From Pseudeuparius sepicola (lineage: Eukaryota > Arthropoda > Insecta > Coleoptera > Anthribidae), in the NCBI GenBank assembly GCA_963920635.1, contig OY987298.1:67849949-67913948 (forward strand): a stretch of DNA of 64,000 nt, read 5' to 3'. Positions 1 to 11,500 of this stretch are shown piece after piece. Below the pieces are notes generated by a model. That model searched no databases and was not told the origin of the DNA. It saw nothing but the letters and a program-made list of their open reading frames with translations. A program made the translations under genes and the position numbers. Position 1 is the first letter of the stretch; every line of letters begins with the position of its first letter.

Positions 1-91
1 AAGCCTGTGGAAACCATGTCAGAACTGTTCAAGTTTTGCAAAATAAAAATATATTCTCTTTACCAGTTATATATCACACTAGCTATTTGTA

Positions 92-1145
92 CAGGGTGAG
101 TTTTTTTTCAATGAACACTACGGGGATCTCGGAAACCAGCAGAGCTAGAACAAAGGTTAAATGGGGAAAGAATTGCGGTTTTGAATGCTCAATCTAATGC
201 CCCTTTTGGATTTTCAAAAAAATTCATGGCTCACTATATATTTTGAAATGAGTGATTTTTTGCTATTTCATCAGATCTCTGTAGCTCCGTTATTTCTGGT
301 TATACAGAAAAACTGTACAGACAAAAATTGTAGATAATTTTGGACTTAATAAGATAATCTAATCCAATTTTTTATGCTGTTTGTGATTTTTGAGATATGA
401 CAAACTTGTGTTTTTTTAAATATAAATCATAGTTGGCTGTGGCCTTATCAAATCGGCCATTTTTTGAGCTTTCCAAAGATATAATACTCGGCATAGTTAT
501 TATAAAAATTAAAAGAACTATGGCTACTTTTCTGATTTTTTTTAAATTTTCACATAGTCAGGCATGGAATATTTTCATAATTACGTTCTATTTTATAATA
601 AGACATACTTCAAACTTTCAAATATTTTATTTTTAGCTGGTAACAAAATGTAACAAAATAAAACAAAAATTATCATGATGGAGCTCCACCACATAATTAT
701 TTGCCCGTAAGAAATTACCTAGATCAGCTCTATCCAAATAGTTGGATAGGGAAAAATAGACCTATTTCCTGGCCGCCCCGATCCCCCGATTTGTCTGTTT
801 TGGATTTCTTTTTGTGGGGAACAGTACAAAATAAAGTCTGAGACAATTGATTAATTAAGAGCAGCTGTTTTAGAAGCAATTGCCAGTATTGACAGGCACT
901 CTCTAAGAAAGGCGAGAAATTCAGTTTTAAAAATGCAATATTTGCATAAATAATAATGGTGGATTGTTTGAACACCTTTTAAAATAATAATAATTTGAAT
1001 TTGAGTTTTTTAATTTATGTTTTATTTTGTTAAATTTTGATACCAGCTAAAAACAAAATATTAGAATATTTGAAGTATGTCTAATTATAAAATAGAATGT
1101 AATTATAATATTCCATGGCTGACTATGTGAAAAGTAAAAAAATTT
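92..1145 (+). mobile_element. Long-TIR Tc1/mariner element, right end truncated
   Basis: The left end starts CAGGGTGAGTTTTTTT after a TA dinucleotide. Bases 538-656 are the reverse complement of 1014-1145, so the inverted arm is at least 560 bp long. A mariner transposase C-terminus (755-984) lies between the arms. The right arm stops at about 1145, where an unrelated dispersed repeat begins. Solo copies of the left arm lie at 1889-2517 and 35331-35805. The structure is seen directly; the family assignment rests on the transposase motif and the TA flank. Confidence 0.75.
755..984 (+). pseudogene. Mariner-type transposase C-terminal remnant
   Basis: The forward strand encodes the family block WPPRSPDL, then LDFFLWGT, the region that carries the third catalytic aspartate of mariner DD(D) transposases. 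Further on, in another frame, an NNGGLFEHLL tail is readable, which matches the usual C-terminus of this group. At least one stop and two frame changes lie between, and no N-terminal or central domain is present, so it cannot be functional. It sits inside the long inverted arms of the surrounding element. The motif resembles the intact transposase at 41216-42292. Confidence 0.75.
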
Positions 1146-1400
1146 GAAAAATGATTAACGCTGTGGTGTCAGATTTTAAATAAAAAAAATCGCTAAATAG
1201 TTTTCGTGAAAATCGGGGGTATAAAAAAAATATATAGCCGGCCCTGGAATTGCAGTTTGACAAAATGATAGGAAGGTCAAAAGAAGCGGTTTTTGAAAGC
1301 CTTTCAAAGGAAAAAAAGTTCTGATGATTATCTTAAAAATAAATAATTTATGGATATGTACGTGTAAAAGTAGGCTTCGAAGTAACTATCTTAGTAATTT
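1146..1400 (+). repeat. Dispersed repeat Q, copy 1
   Basis: It starts GATTAACGCTGTGGTGTCAG and contains a segment ending tcaaaagaagcggttttt. Related pieces lie at 16077-16270, 33515-33690 and 60740-61090 in the same orientation and at 31700-31985 inverted. No coding capacity is recognised. It cuts off the right arm of the preceding mariner element. The class is unknown. Confidence 0.6.
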
Positions 1401-1888
1401 GAACCAACAGACTTGGTTAATGACATTTGTTGGTAATTTTTACCTTATTTGAGTTTCAGCTTTCTGTTGATTACTGGGGTCGACTTCCAGAGTCGAATTG
1501 AATACACTTTTTTAGCAGCTGTAATTTTCGCTACCTGGTTGTACTTTTCGCACACCTTAATTTTTCAGGGGCAACCAGCCCTTGCTCCACTGGGGTTTTT
1601 GTTATATTGTGTTGGCGGTGCCGGCAGTCGTGTTTGGCATTTGACAGCCCGTTTCCGATCATTCCTTGATCTCACAAAAAATGTTAGCCTGCTGGTCTTG
1701 TCAACCGATTTTTTTTTTAACTTTAAATTTGAAAAGGTTTTATGTATTTATGTGTTTACAAACATTGTAAGATTTGAGTTCCACCAAACCTAATTTTAAG
1801 CCTGTGGAAACCATGTCAGAACTGTTCAAGTTTTGCAAAATAAAAATATATTCTCTTTACCAGTTATATATCACACTAGCTATTTGTA

Positions 1889-2517
1889 CAGGGTGAGTTT
1901 TTTTTCAATGAACACTACGGGGATCTCGGAAACTAGCAGAGCTAGAACAAAGGTTAAATGGGGAAAGAATTGCGGTTTTGAATGCTCAATCTAATGCCCC
2001 TTTTGGATTTTCAAAAAAATTCATGGCTCACTATATATTTTGAAATGAGTGATTTTTTGCTATTTCATCAGATCTCTGTAGCTCCGTTATTTCTGGTTAT
2101 ACAGAAAAACTGTACAGACAAAAATTGTAGATAATTTTGGACTTAATAAGATAATCTAATCCAATTTTTTATGCTGTTTGTGATTTTTGAGATATGACAA
2201 ACTTGTGTTTTTTTAAATATAAATCATAGTTGGCTGTGGCCTTATCAAATCGGCCATTTTTTGAGCTTTCCAAAGATATAATACTCGGCATAGTTATTAT
2301 AAAAATTAAAAGAACTATGGCTACTTTTCTGATTTTTTTTAAATTTTCACATAGTCAGGCATGGAATATTTTCATAATTACGTTCTATTTTATAATAAGA
2401 CATACTTCAAACTTTCAAATATTTTATTTTTAGCTGGTAACAAAATGTAACAAAATAAAACAAAAATTATCATGATGGAGCTCCACCACATAATTATTTG
2501 CCCGTAAGAAATTACCT
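1889..2517 (+). repeat. Solo left arm of the long-TIR mariner (second copy)
   Basis: It is nearly identical to 92-720, beginning CAGGGTGAGTTTTTTT after TA. The transposase remnant and the right arm are absent. It arose as part of the tandem duplication, with a deletion at 2517. Confidence 0.75.
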
Positions 2518-2714
2518 ATTACCTGTTGGCGGTGCCGGCAGTCGTGTTTGGCATTTGACAGCCCGTTTCCGATCATTCCTTGATCTCGCAAAAAATGTTA
2601 GCCTGCTGGTCTTGTCAACCGATTTTTGTTTTAACTTTAAATTTGAAAAGGTTTTATGTATTTATGTGTTTACAAACATTGTAAGATTTGAGTTCCACCA
2701 AACCTAATTTTAAG

Positions 2715-3216
2715 TTGTAACAACTTTTAAGAAACCTATTAGAGGTTTAACATGTGGCTTTTATGATTTATTAGTTTGTATTCATATTTATGTTAATCTA
2801 TATCTTAGGGCGACATTAATAATTATTATAGGTGACATGGAAGATGGCTTGTTAGCTGAAAGCGCTTTCTCAAATACTCGTTTGTGATATTCTCCTTGTT
2901 TCCACAAAACGTTGTATCTTAATTCCACTGAGAAACTTATCTGAATTAAAATTTTGTTGCGTCGTAAGCCAGAATTCTTATTTTCTGTTATATATGACAT
3001 GAAAATTAATGTAAGCAACACTGGTTGTCAGTTACAGTCCATTGAACTTTTCCCGACAAAACGTCCTCAGACCTAATCTTCACGTTACATGTGTAGAGCT
3101 TACGATCTGACTTTTTTTTTGTTCAGTCTTCGCTTTCAGGATAATAAAACAATGGGTTCCACCATGAACATTTTAAGTATTTGTGCCATTTTTTTATAAA
3201 ATAAATAAGTATCAGG
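2715..3216. other. No recognised feature
   Basis: A short reading frame on the minus strand (2788-3021, 77 codons) resembles nothing I know and has no coding signature. The remainder is AT-rich sequence ending at the hAT target site. Confidence 0.4.
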
Positions 3217-3224
3217 GGAACTAG

Positions 3225-3776
3225 AAGGGCCGTTCCGAGCAGGGGGGGGCAGGACGTGCACTTGCATGGGGCGGCACAAAAAAATAATAAGAAATGAATA
3301 TTTGCCGTCTTAAAAAAAATCACTGTCAATATGTGTAGTAATAATGTAGTAATAAAATGAAACGAAACGAATAAATAATAATTATACTCTTACTTTACTT
3401 GCTCTTCAGTGTCATATTTTCTTAATAATTTGTTAGTTTTGTAAGTATTCCTATATTTTTGTGTTTCTTTTAGCTAAGGGTAACATGATTAGAACTGAGA
3501 ATTTTTTTGCCTTTGTATGTACTATAATATACACATGTTCCTTGTACCTAATTACAAAGTAAGTTTCTGTCTTTAATGAAGTGCATCTGTATTATGCTAA
3601 GGATACTAGTTACTAATAAAAATTAATAGGATTTTCACGATATTTTGATATATTTTCCTATATTTTAACGAACAAACTTATTATTGAGTACATTTTGTGC
3701 CTTCAACTAATTTTTTTATGGGAGAGGCGACAAATTTTATTTTGCACGGGTGCCATAAGGGTTAGGAACGGCCCTG
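3225..3776. mobile_element. Non-autonomous hAT element with 8-bp target duplication
   Basis: The octamer GGAACTAG stands at both 3217-3224 and 3777-3784. Between the copies are inverted ends: AAGGGCCGTTCC on the left, and GGAACGGCCCTG on the right, whose complement begins CAGGGCCGTTCC. An 8-bp duplication and a CAGGG-type end are hAT hallmarks. At 552 bp with no transposase frame, it would depend on an element elsewhere. The left end has an A where the right end implies C. Confidence 0.85.
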
Positions 3777-3784
3777 GGAACTAG

Positions 3785-4560
3785 AATATTTTTGTTATTT
3801 CTCAGTTAAACATTTTCAAATAAGACAATTCTACTGGCTTACACTTTCATTTATTTTACCTCTAATAGTTTTAAAATGCTGTTTCATAGGTATCTTAGCA
3901 ACATAAGGTGCGAAACGAGTGTTTGACAAAGAATCGTATGTGCCAAATCTATCACAAAATCTTTTTTTAATTTATCACATTAGAAGAATTTGTTTTAATA
4001 ATCAACATTAAAAAAGAAGGTTTTACATAAAAAATCCCAGTGAAAATCGGTATTGTAAAAATTGCAGTAATATAGGGATGGTCCAAAGTCCCTATAATCC
4101 GAAATACTCTATAATAATCCGAAAGCCCCCAATGCAAAAAAATGGTATCCATAATCTGAACATCCTGAATTCTGTAATCCAAACTACCTTATACGTGCGC
4201 TGGCTTCTGCCGAAAATACTGCATGAAGTGATTCTTCTAAGAAGAATTCGACAGAAGGCTATCAATCTATGCATCAAGAAATCTGTTCAAGGAACTCTTG
4301 TCAATTTTGTTAAAAGAAACAATTATGAGGCAATGAAGTTTTGGATTCTTAAAAATTTTTAATTATTTTTGTTGGTATGTACGTATGTAATGTAGAAGTT
4401 TGTTTTTCTTTTGAAATACATACACATACAGCGTGTACCACTCTGATATCCGGAAGAGGAAAAGTTTTTTATTCGTGGATTTACGAGAAAAAGGCACTCT
4501 TTATAAAAACTCCTGCTTGTTCCAAAACTCCCAAAACTGTTAAAATATTTTTGAATTTTT
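3785..4560. other. Possible pogo/jerky-like terminal remnant in AT-rich sequence
   Basis: Between about 4070 and 4195 the motif ataatccgaa and close variants recur four or five times. Repeated subterminal motifs of this kind are known from pogo/Tigger/jerky-type elements. No matching opposite end or transposase was found. A 94-codon frame at 4078-4362 runs across the motifs and is probably spurious. The rest holds nothing recognised. Confidence 0.35.
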
Positions 4561-4563
4561 ATA

Positions 4564-5224
4564 CAGGGTGTTCAGTATTTCGAAAATTTTACAAAAATTT
4601 TGTTAGTGGCCAAGAGTAAAGGACCGTTGTTTTTGACAATATCGAAAAATATTATCAAGGATGTCATTTAGAATCCACAGGGGGTTACAAATTTGAGGTT
4701 TCAGCAAGTTATGTTGAATTTTTTTTAACAAGGCCTGAAACAAAAAGTTTATGCTGAACCTTGATAATATTTGGACAATTTAAAAAACAGAATAAGGGAT
4801 ACAATTGCAAATATTCCTCTACACGAAATACAAAATGTGTATGGATAATTTATTAGAAGAGTTGAAATTTGTGCAGAAGTTGGAGGCAATAAATTTTAGT
4901 GAAATTTATTTTTGTAAATTTTAATAATATTATTGCTTGCTTAAGTAAATTTTCCATATTGTTGGCAATAAATTGACGTAATAGCATTGAAGAAATTGAT
5001 TATTGTATACATTCTGCAAATATCAAATAAAGCGGCACAAACAAATTAGCTGCCCGCCTTGTTAAAACAATTAACATAAATTGCTGAAACCTCTAATTTG
5101 TAACCCCCCGTGGATTCTAAATGACATCCTTGATAATATTTTTCGATATTGTCAAAAACAACGGTCCTTTACTCTTGGCGACTAACAAAATTTTTCTAAA
5201 TTTTTCGAAATACTGAACACCCTG
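4564..5224. mobile_element. Mariner-type relic with ~170-bp TIRs, TA flanked
   Basis: The ends read CAGGGTGTTCAG and CTGAACACCCTG, each flanked by TA (4562-4563, 5225-5226). The arms pair from 4564 to about 4734 and from about 5055 to 5224, with a few mismatches. A transposase C-terminal remnant survives in the loop (4816-4899). It is a deletion derivative of an autonomous long-TIR mariner. Confidence 0.85.
4816..4899 (+). pseudogene. Mariner transposase C-terminal tail remnant
   Basis: The forward strand reads IPLHEIQNVYG, a stop, then RRVEICAEVGGNKF and another stop. This matches the usual ending of mariner transposases, in which an RVEIC block is followed by a glycine-pair tail. Only about 25 codons remain and one internal stop is present. 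The call rests on this short motif and its position between mariner-type TIRs. Confidence 0.55.
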
Positions 5225-6380
5225 TATAAAAAATCAAAAATATTTTAACAGTTTTATACGGAAAAAATTTATTAAAAAACACAAAAATAAAAAACATTTT
5301 TATATATTTACCTACATAATATTGTATTAGGTAGGTATAGGTTAGTGAAATGAAAAAGTGAATCCCCGGTTGTATCATAATAAATACGTAAATAACTTGG
5401 GTAAAACCAAAGGCATCGTATCCACTAGACCCAGCAACTCATTGTTGAAATACAATTAGATTGCGGCAAACATAATGTTCCGTTTATCTCTCTCCAATTC
5501 ATATGATGTCTCTGTCTTTTTTGTTTACATGAACTAGCGAGTCATTGACCCCAGTCAAATCTCTCACCAGTGGCGTAACATGAAGTTGTAAGAAAATTAT
5601 TTGTTATGTGTTACTATCTTGGTTAGATATTTTTTTGGTACAACAGGTATTTTTTCAAATCTTACATTCCGCAATTTTTTCGTTTTATTGGGTTTTTGAC
5701 ATACTTAATGTTTTCTTCCCATGCAACGAGAATGACTTCTTATTTTTTAAATATACAAAAAGTACCTAAGTATGACATTTATACATTTAAAAACACAGTT
5801 TTTAAAACCACCACCAACTCATAAAAGTCTCCCCAGTTCTTTTGCGTATTAAAAAAGGACGGCAGTTGTTACATCCCTTATTAGGAAACAAATGGTACTA
5901 TACGACCATACCAGCATAGGGATTTTTTTCCCCGAATTTCCACTTTGTCCCACCTTCCCCTACTTAGAACACATCAGCTGCTACTCCAGAAAGAGAAGCC
6001 TAAACAATAAACATTAAAACAGAAGAAAAAACACTACTAAAATACCTATATTCCTTTAAACCCGGATTTAGGGCCGATTTAAGTCATTTGGGAAATTATC
6101 AGGGTCTTCTCGTATATAGTTGCTTCAATATGATGGCTTCAGTTTCTGAAGCTGTTAACGTTGAAGTGGTAAAGTCATGAACTTCGGTAGTATCTACTTC
6201 AACAGAAGAAGTTCTGCTACTGTTATCAGAGTCCTTTCTCATTTGTCTATCGAAATAAAATATTATAAATTTATATGAAGTACCTATACGGAGGCATATA
6301 CAGTCTCGCTTTGATTTTTGACCTTTATTCCACTTTTTTTAGAAAAGTGCCCTTTCTGTAGCTTTCTCGTGGATATGTTT
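5225..6380. other. No gene; single hAT-like terminus
   Basis: At 5571 the sequence CAGTGGCGTAAC matches the terminus of the hAT at 31351, but no inverted partner or target duplication was found nearby. The remainder is AT-rich sequence without coding signal. Confidence 0.35.
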
Positions 6381-6607
6381 TTAAGAGGGGGTTGCCGACA
6401 GCGAAAGTGACGTTAGATTTCGTATTTTTTTAAGTTGTATAGCATAAATTCTAATAACATTTTACCTGGCAAAAATTTAGTGCAAACATCTCTGTCTTCA
6501 TTTTAATCATAAGATCTCTCAGGTAAAATGTTATTAGATTTTATGCTATACAACTTAAAAAAATACGAAATCTAGCATCACTTTCGTTGTCGGCAACCAC
6601 CTCTTAA
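6381..6607. mobile_element. Palindromic MITE with TTAA at both ends
   Basis: Two arms of about 85 bp pair around a short loop near 6500. The outer ends read TTAAGAGG and CCTCTTAA. TTAA at each end would fit a piggyBac-type target site, but because TTAA is itself palindromic this could be chance. There is no coding capacity. Confidence 0.65.
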
Positions 6608-6617
6608 GGGAACTTGT

Positions 6618-6769
6618 TCATGATGAAAAACTGCGTAGGTGTAAAAAATTTTAGAAGCCTAGGCCTACTTTGATTTTTTTCTGCTAAAAAACTGAAAACG
6701 CTTAAAATCAAACTAGAGGCTTAGGCTTTTGAAATTTTCACACGTACCTACGCATTTTTTCATCATAAA
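6618..6769. repeat. Short palindromic repeat
   Basis: The left arm (ttcatgatgaaaaactgcg and onward) pairs with the right arm ending cgcattttttcatcat. The inner motif aagcctaggcctactttgat recurs in degenerate form near 20145 and 32875, so it belongs to a dispersed family. Confidence 0.6.
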
Positions 6770-7014
6770 GTACAAAAAAACGCATTTTACACAAAAACCG
6801 TCCAAAAACAGATTAAAGTTCGATCATTTAAAAAAATCGGGATTTTTGGGATCGCTATATCTCAACCCGGGATTTTCGAGACCCCACCGGGATCCCGGGC
6901 TCTCGGACTGGAAACCCCAATTTCTAGAAATCTAACCAAAACTTTATACTGCGTAGCTACATGACTTTCTGCATAATAAATTAAAACTTCATGTTTCCCA
7001 ATTTAAAAAAAATA

Positions 7015-7662
7015 CCTAGAATGTCCCTAAATTAGCCTGCCATAATTTACCAGTGCGTTCTACGACCCAAAAAATGGAAAAAAATCCTAAAAATACTCTT
7101 AGGGGGCTATAGCCCCCGAAATGGCCAGTTTCGCAAACAGTTTTTTCTAAATATTTCCAGGTTGAATAAAGATAAAATTCTGAAATTTGGTATGTGATAC
7201 ACCTGTAAGATTTGACATTTACCGAGGTAGAGATAGTTTGACATCCCAAATGGTGGATCAAGGGGTTAAGAATTCCCCAATTTTTTTGTGTATGCTTTTT
7301 CCCAGATTTTTTGCGAAATTATGAAATTAATAAAAAAAGGTGTTCCTGTTGAACTTCGAATGCACTGTTTTCGAATAAATCTGAAAAAAGAACACACAAA
7401 ATTTTGGGTATTTTTAACCCCTTGACCCCACTCCATTTGGTAGGTGAAGAATGTCAGAATCTCAAGCTCACAGGTATAATATCACATACCAAATTTCAGA
7501 ATTTTATCTTTATTCATTCTGGAAATATGTAGAAAAACCGTTTGCCAAAATGTCCATTTCGGAGGCTATAGCCCCCTTATAGGGAGCATTTTTGAAGCCA
7601 TGTTTATAAGAACATTTTTTTTGGGCTGGTAAATCATGGCAGGCGAATTTCGGGATACCCTG
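7015..7662. mobile_element. Degenerate mariner-type MITE with ~280-bp arms
   Basis: The right end reads cgggataccctg followed by TA; the left end (tacctagaatgtccc) is its worn complement. The arms pair through distinctive stretches such as ctatagcccc and caaatttcagaattttat on both sides. No transposase is left. The arms have drifted considerably, so it is old. Confidence 0.7.
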
Positions 7663-7676
7663 TATAATGTGCCCCT

Positions 7677-7770
7677 CGGCACTGACGTTCTTTTTTGTAA
7701 CTCATATGGTTTAGCATGCCTTGGCAACTAAATTCCACATTTGTTATAAAAAGTTGAACTTTAGTGCCTT
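7677..7770. repeat. Short hairpin MITE S, copy 1
   Basis: The arm ggcactgacgttctttttt pairs with aaaagttgaactttagtgcc across a loop containing ttggcaacta. A second copy lies at 12813-12935, which supports a mobile hairpin rather than a chance palindrome. Confidence 0.6.
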
Positions 7771-7789
7771 ATTGGTACACAAATAATTA

Positions 7790-9188
7790 TTATTATTTTT
7801 ATAAAAAATGAATCAAAACCATATTTGAATTATTTTATCACGATATTAATACCACCAGAAAAGAGATACATGAAAAGCCATCTATTGACAACTAGAACTA
7901 TTAAAAGGTAGCCAGAAAACACTACTTTTACAGCCAGTTTGGTAAGTTTTCTGAAATCTGATAGGAAATGACTGACTTTCAACTTTTTTTCGCTAACAAT
8001 GTTAAGAGTTATAGTATGATTGGGAACAAACTATTTTTCACTGATGGAAAGTATTGTAACTAGGGTTTCCATAAACAAGGCCGAAAGATTCTAATATGGC
8101 GGTGGTGGGTATAAGTATGTTACAATGACCAAACAGGTCATACATTCTGGATAAATACCTATATTACACTTTGCCACTGGGAATGCCTTAACTAAGAACA
8201 TAACAATAAAGTTATATAAAAAACTGGCATTATATCTCAAAGATATGAGATAAAGGTGTATAATTTAAAAGCATTTTGATAAAAATCAGGTAAAAAAATA
8301 TTTATTTTTAAAAATTGGAAAAAATTAAAACAAACAAAAACACTTGTATTTGGAACTTAGAACTGATATGATTTACGAATCAGAGAAAATTGTGTTTTGG
8401 TACACATTATACACAAACTCGATTCCTTTTTCCTCTTGCAATCCCTCTGGTACATTAGGATCACTAAAATAAAGCTTTCTATATTTACCAATCCCTCTAT
8501 CAAACTGTACAATAACTATCTTACCTTACTGCTTTGACAGTTTTTGGTATGGGTGGAAAGAATATATCACAGTCAAAATTTTTCTTAATGTCAGTTAGAT
8601 ACAACCTATAAAAGTGTTTCGAATTCATTGTTTCCTGAAACAAAGGATCAAAAATGTTGAAAACAATCAATATTCACATGTCGTATATACACAAAAAGAA
8701 TTCCACCCAGCATAACTTGTATTTATTTTTTAGCATTTTTAACATTCTTGGTTTCTAAATAAAGCGCATCAGAAACTCTTAGTATTAAATGTTTCACAAC
8801 TTCATATTCCTGAAGGGGATAAGTTGCTTAGAATTTAAAAAATTTAATAAACTAAACCAAATTTGAAAAACCTTGGTTGTTTTTGCATTGATCAAGTTTT
8901 TGTTAAACAATAGAAAAAAAATTGTACTTTAGGGCAAAACGGCACATTTTAATTAAAAAAAAACAAGGCCTAGGACGTATTTTTGGTGTCAAAATTGGAC
9001 AAATCATATTGTGACACAGTGGAATTGGATGTGCAGGTTGGGAAGATACTCGTGCTTGCTGGGAATCTCTGGAGTGTGTGGGAGCCACGGGAGGTAGTCC
9101 AAAGGAGGCAGCAGCTACAACAAACGGCGTTTATTGACCAAGATTCACAAGTATGTTCTCAACAGAATTCTGGCCAAGGCGGGAGGTA
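7790..9188. other. No recognised feature
   Basis: This is AT-rich sequence with short overlapping open frames on both strands near 8900-9190 that mirror each other and show no protein family. No repeats from elsewhere in the window were recognised. Confidence 0.4.
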
Positions 9189-9412
9189 GGGTCGTAACCA
9201 GGATTTTATTTCGGGGGAGGGGGGACATTTATATAATAATAAAAATTAAAAAAATATTATTTATTAAAAAAAATTTAAACATATGTATAAAAAAGAATCT
9301 AACAATATTCCCAGTTTTTTTAATCAATACTTTGACATTTTGCAAAAAAACTCATTATAAGGTGGGTTGCTCATAAAGGGTTCAACCCCCCCCCCACCCC
9401 CGAAATACCATC
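9189..9412. repeat. Short inverted repeat with G-rich and C-rich ends
   Basis: A G-rich run following ttatttcgggggagggggg near 9215 is matched by a C-rich run and cgaaatacc near 9400. The middle is AT-rich. This looks like a worn MITE. The homopolymer-rich ends make the pairing weak evidence. Confidence 0.35.
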
Positions 9413-10299
9413 AGCACACTAGACAACAGTTAATGGTGAACAGTGGTGCATGGCTGCGTGTGCCATGGATTACGAGAATAGGGGATTCCCAGAGTTTCTT
9501 GTATGAATAGATTATTACTAATTTGTATTTGAAGATTTATTTATTATTTTTAAGGTTCAGTTAGGCAAGTGGCACGAAGAAAACTTTTACCATACCTAGT
9601 GGCAAATCTAAAGGTGTCGTCAGGCCAGGCGAAGAATGTGCAGGAATATATCCGCAATAATGAGAAATCAAATAAGTAGAAAAGGTATAAATGCAAGAAG
9701 GAAGATACAGCTCTTATTATAATTAATATTTATTATTTTTAAAGTTTTAACGTTCGACTTAAACCTGTTTCAGTTTTTTATTAAAAACCATTTAAAAATA
9801 GTAGGTTTTAAACCTTAAAGTTCTTTGAACTTCAACAGCCACTGGTCTAACTCCTCCAGGGCCGGCTCTAGGCGGGTGCGAACGGTGCGGCGTACGCGGC
9901 CTGCGCTTTGTCTGGCCCCGCGCCTCCGAGTCCCGTGTACAGGGTTATCCAGTCAGTAGCGTATTTAAAAGGGCGAGGCCAAAACCATTTCAGAAGTTGA
10001 AAATATTCACTGCAGCTTGAAAATCTGAAGATATTGGGATTTGCTAAGACTAGTTTTAAGTAATTTTCCTTAACATTTCTAAAAAATTTTGCCTGCGGCG
10101 CATTTTACAGAATTATTTTTAATGCACTTGTTTGGAAGAAATTAACAAAAATTGTCCCTCCTCACCCGAAATCAATTTCTATATATGTCACTGAAGTGAT
10201 CTAAACTCATCGCCCCGGCCTACTTTATTAGCCCCACAAAAGCTTGAACGGATCCTGAACCCCCCCCCCCCCCCCAAATTTTCGCTAGATATGGCCCTC
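9413..10299. other. No gene; GC-rich patch with a hAT-like terminus
   Basis: From 9858 a GC-rich stretch begins CAGGGCCGGCTCTAGG, a hAT-like terminus, but no opposite end was found. A poly-C run stands at 10260-10275. Part of 9620-9700 resembles sequence at 26504-26560. Confidence 0.35.
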
Positions 10300-10672
10300 A
10301 CCCAAACGGTTGATTTTACCATTATGAAACCATTATGAAGCCAGATTTGCAAATGAAAAGATGCACTACAATGATGGACCTGCAAGACTAAAAATATAAC
10401 CTTAAAAAAGTTATGAGTAGCACGATCCAAAAATAGCGCAAGTGGCTCCCTCTACGAAATGCATAGAAATTTACATTTCATTCAAAATGAAGAAAAAATC
10501 TGAAATGGGCATTGGTCAAAATAATATTAGTTTTCTTGAAACAGGGTGTCAAAATTTTGTCAAATGTACCCAGTTCTATCCATTTTGAAACTTGGTTCAT
10601 TGTTCATGGGGCTTCTTTTCTCACTTTAAATGGTACAGTCGATCTGTAACATTTGAAAATGGTAGGTATTTA
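10300..10672. repeat. Dispersed repeat R, partial copy
   Basis: It matches one arm plus the central loop of the R family defined at 54218-55160, sharing segments such as tggacctgcaaga, gtcaaaattttgtcaaa and aaatggtacagt. It is truncated at the left and has no coding capacity. Confidence 0.7.
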
Positions 10673-11164
10673 ATCTAAATTAAATCATTTAATTATATGT
10701 ATTTCAGGTCACATAGAAACGCAACGTACTGACGCTGCAGAACAGCACTCGTCAATACACATAAAATATAAACAAATATTTTGTATCCCCAGCTCCCCAA
10801 AATGAAATAGATCAGATCCAACTCGTTTGTGTTGTTTCTCATACCTATCGCTATGCCCAAGCCACCTTGGCCCTAGCAGAGAGTGAGGCTGCTCTCTGGT
10901 AGTGATATAGATCCCTTCACAAATACCTTCCTCATCCTTACTGCAAGTGCCTCGTCTGGTAGTAAATACCCTTCATCATATTTGCTACAAGTGCCCCGCA
11001 AGTGCAACTAAATACCTTTCAACCTTCTGTCTGCCACAAGTGCCTCGTCTGGTGGCAGATTAAACCTCTCAGCCATTCCTAAACCTGAGAGAACGCAGAA
11101 GAGTTGGAAGTAATCCACTGACGCAAAAGGCAGAAAGAAGTGAGTTCCGGGCACCAGTGCCAGG
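10673..11164. repeat. Degenerate minisatellite in unannotated sequence
   Basis: Between about 10940 and 11085 the phrase caagtgcctcgtctggtagt and variants recur about three times at irregular 40-90 bp spacing, each followed by an aaatacccttca-like tail. The flanks hold nothing recognised. Confidence 0.5.
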
Positions 11165-11500
11165 ACAGTAGGTGAAAATTTTATGTTTCAAACGTTAGGG
11201 TAAACAGGTGTTTTGGGTCATGTTTTGTTAAATTTCAACCAGAACGGATCATTTATCATTATTAAATAATACACTTTTCTTCCAAATGAAAAGACGCACT
11301 AAAGTGATGAACCTGCAAGATCAAAAAGGTAACCTCAAAAAAGTTATGAGTAAAATCACAATCCAAAAATAGCCCAACTGGCACCCTCCAAAAACACAGC
11401 AGTGCCAAATTTAGATTCGCAACTTGATTATTTTGGGAGATAATGCCATAATTCAATTTCAAAAAGAGAACTACAATGCCCTGTATCTCAGAAACCAAAA
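11165..11500. repeat. Dispersed repeat R, partial copy
   Basis: It shares with 54775-55160 the run beginning aggtgaaaattttatgtttc, the block gaaaagacgcactaaagtga, and the tail ending tgccctgtatctc. It is one arm only. Confidence 0.7.

Larger units (their letters stand above)
1..2714. repeat. Tandem duplication, unit about 1.8 kb
   Basis: Bases 1-720 recur at 1798-2517 (offset 1797) and 1611-1796 recur at 2525-2714 (offset 914), with only a few mismatches, so the duplication is young. The second copy lacks about 890 bp present in the first (721-1610), which holds a transposase relic and other repeats. At the second copy's junction the 7-mer attacct is present twice in a row, as a short filler would leave. 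The left edge lies outside the window, so the true unit may be longer. A collapsed or duplicated assembly error is the main alternative. Confidence 0.85.

Noticed and set aside
1449..1793. 114-codon forward frame with hydrophobic N-terminus
   Set aside because: It crosses the junction of several repeats in the tandem duplication, and its downstream half is duplicated at 2498-2707 without the start. No family resemblance.
9134..9376. 80-codon forward frame
   Set aside because: Lysine/isoleucine-rich translation of AT-rich repeat sequence; no motif.
10940..11085. CRISPR-like repeat spacing
   Set aside because: Repeats are degenerate, spacing is irregular and the genome is clearly eukaryotic.
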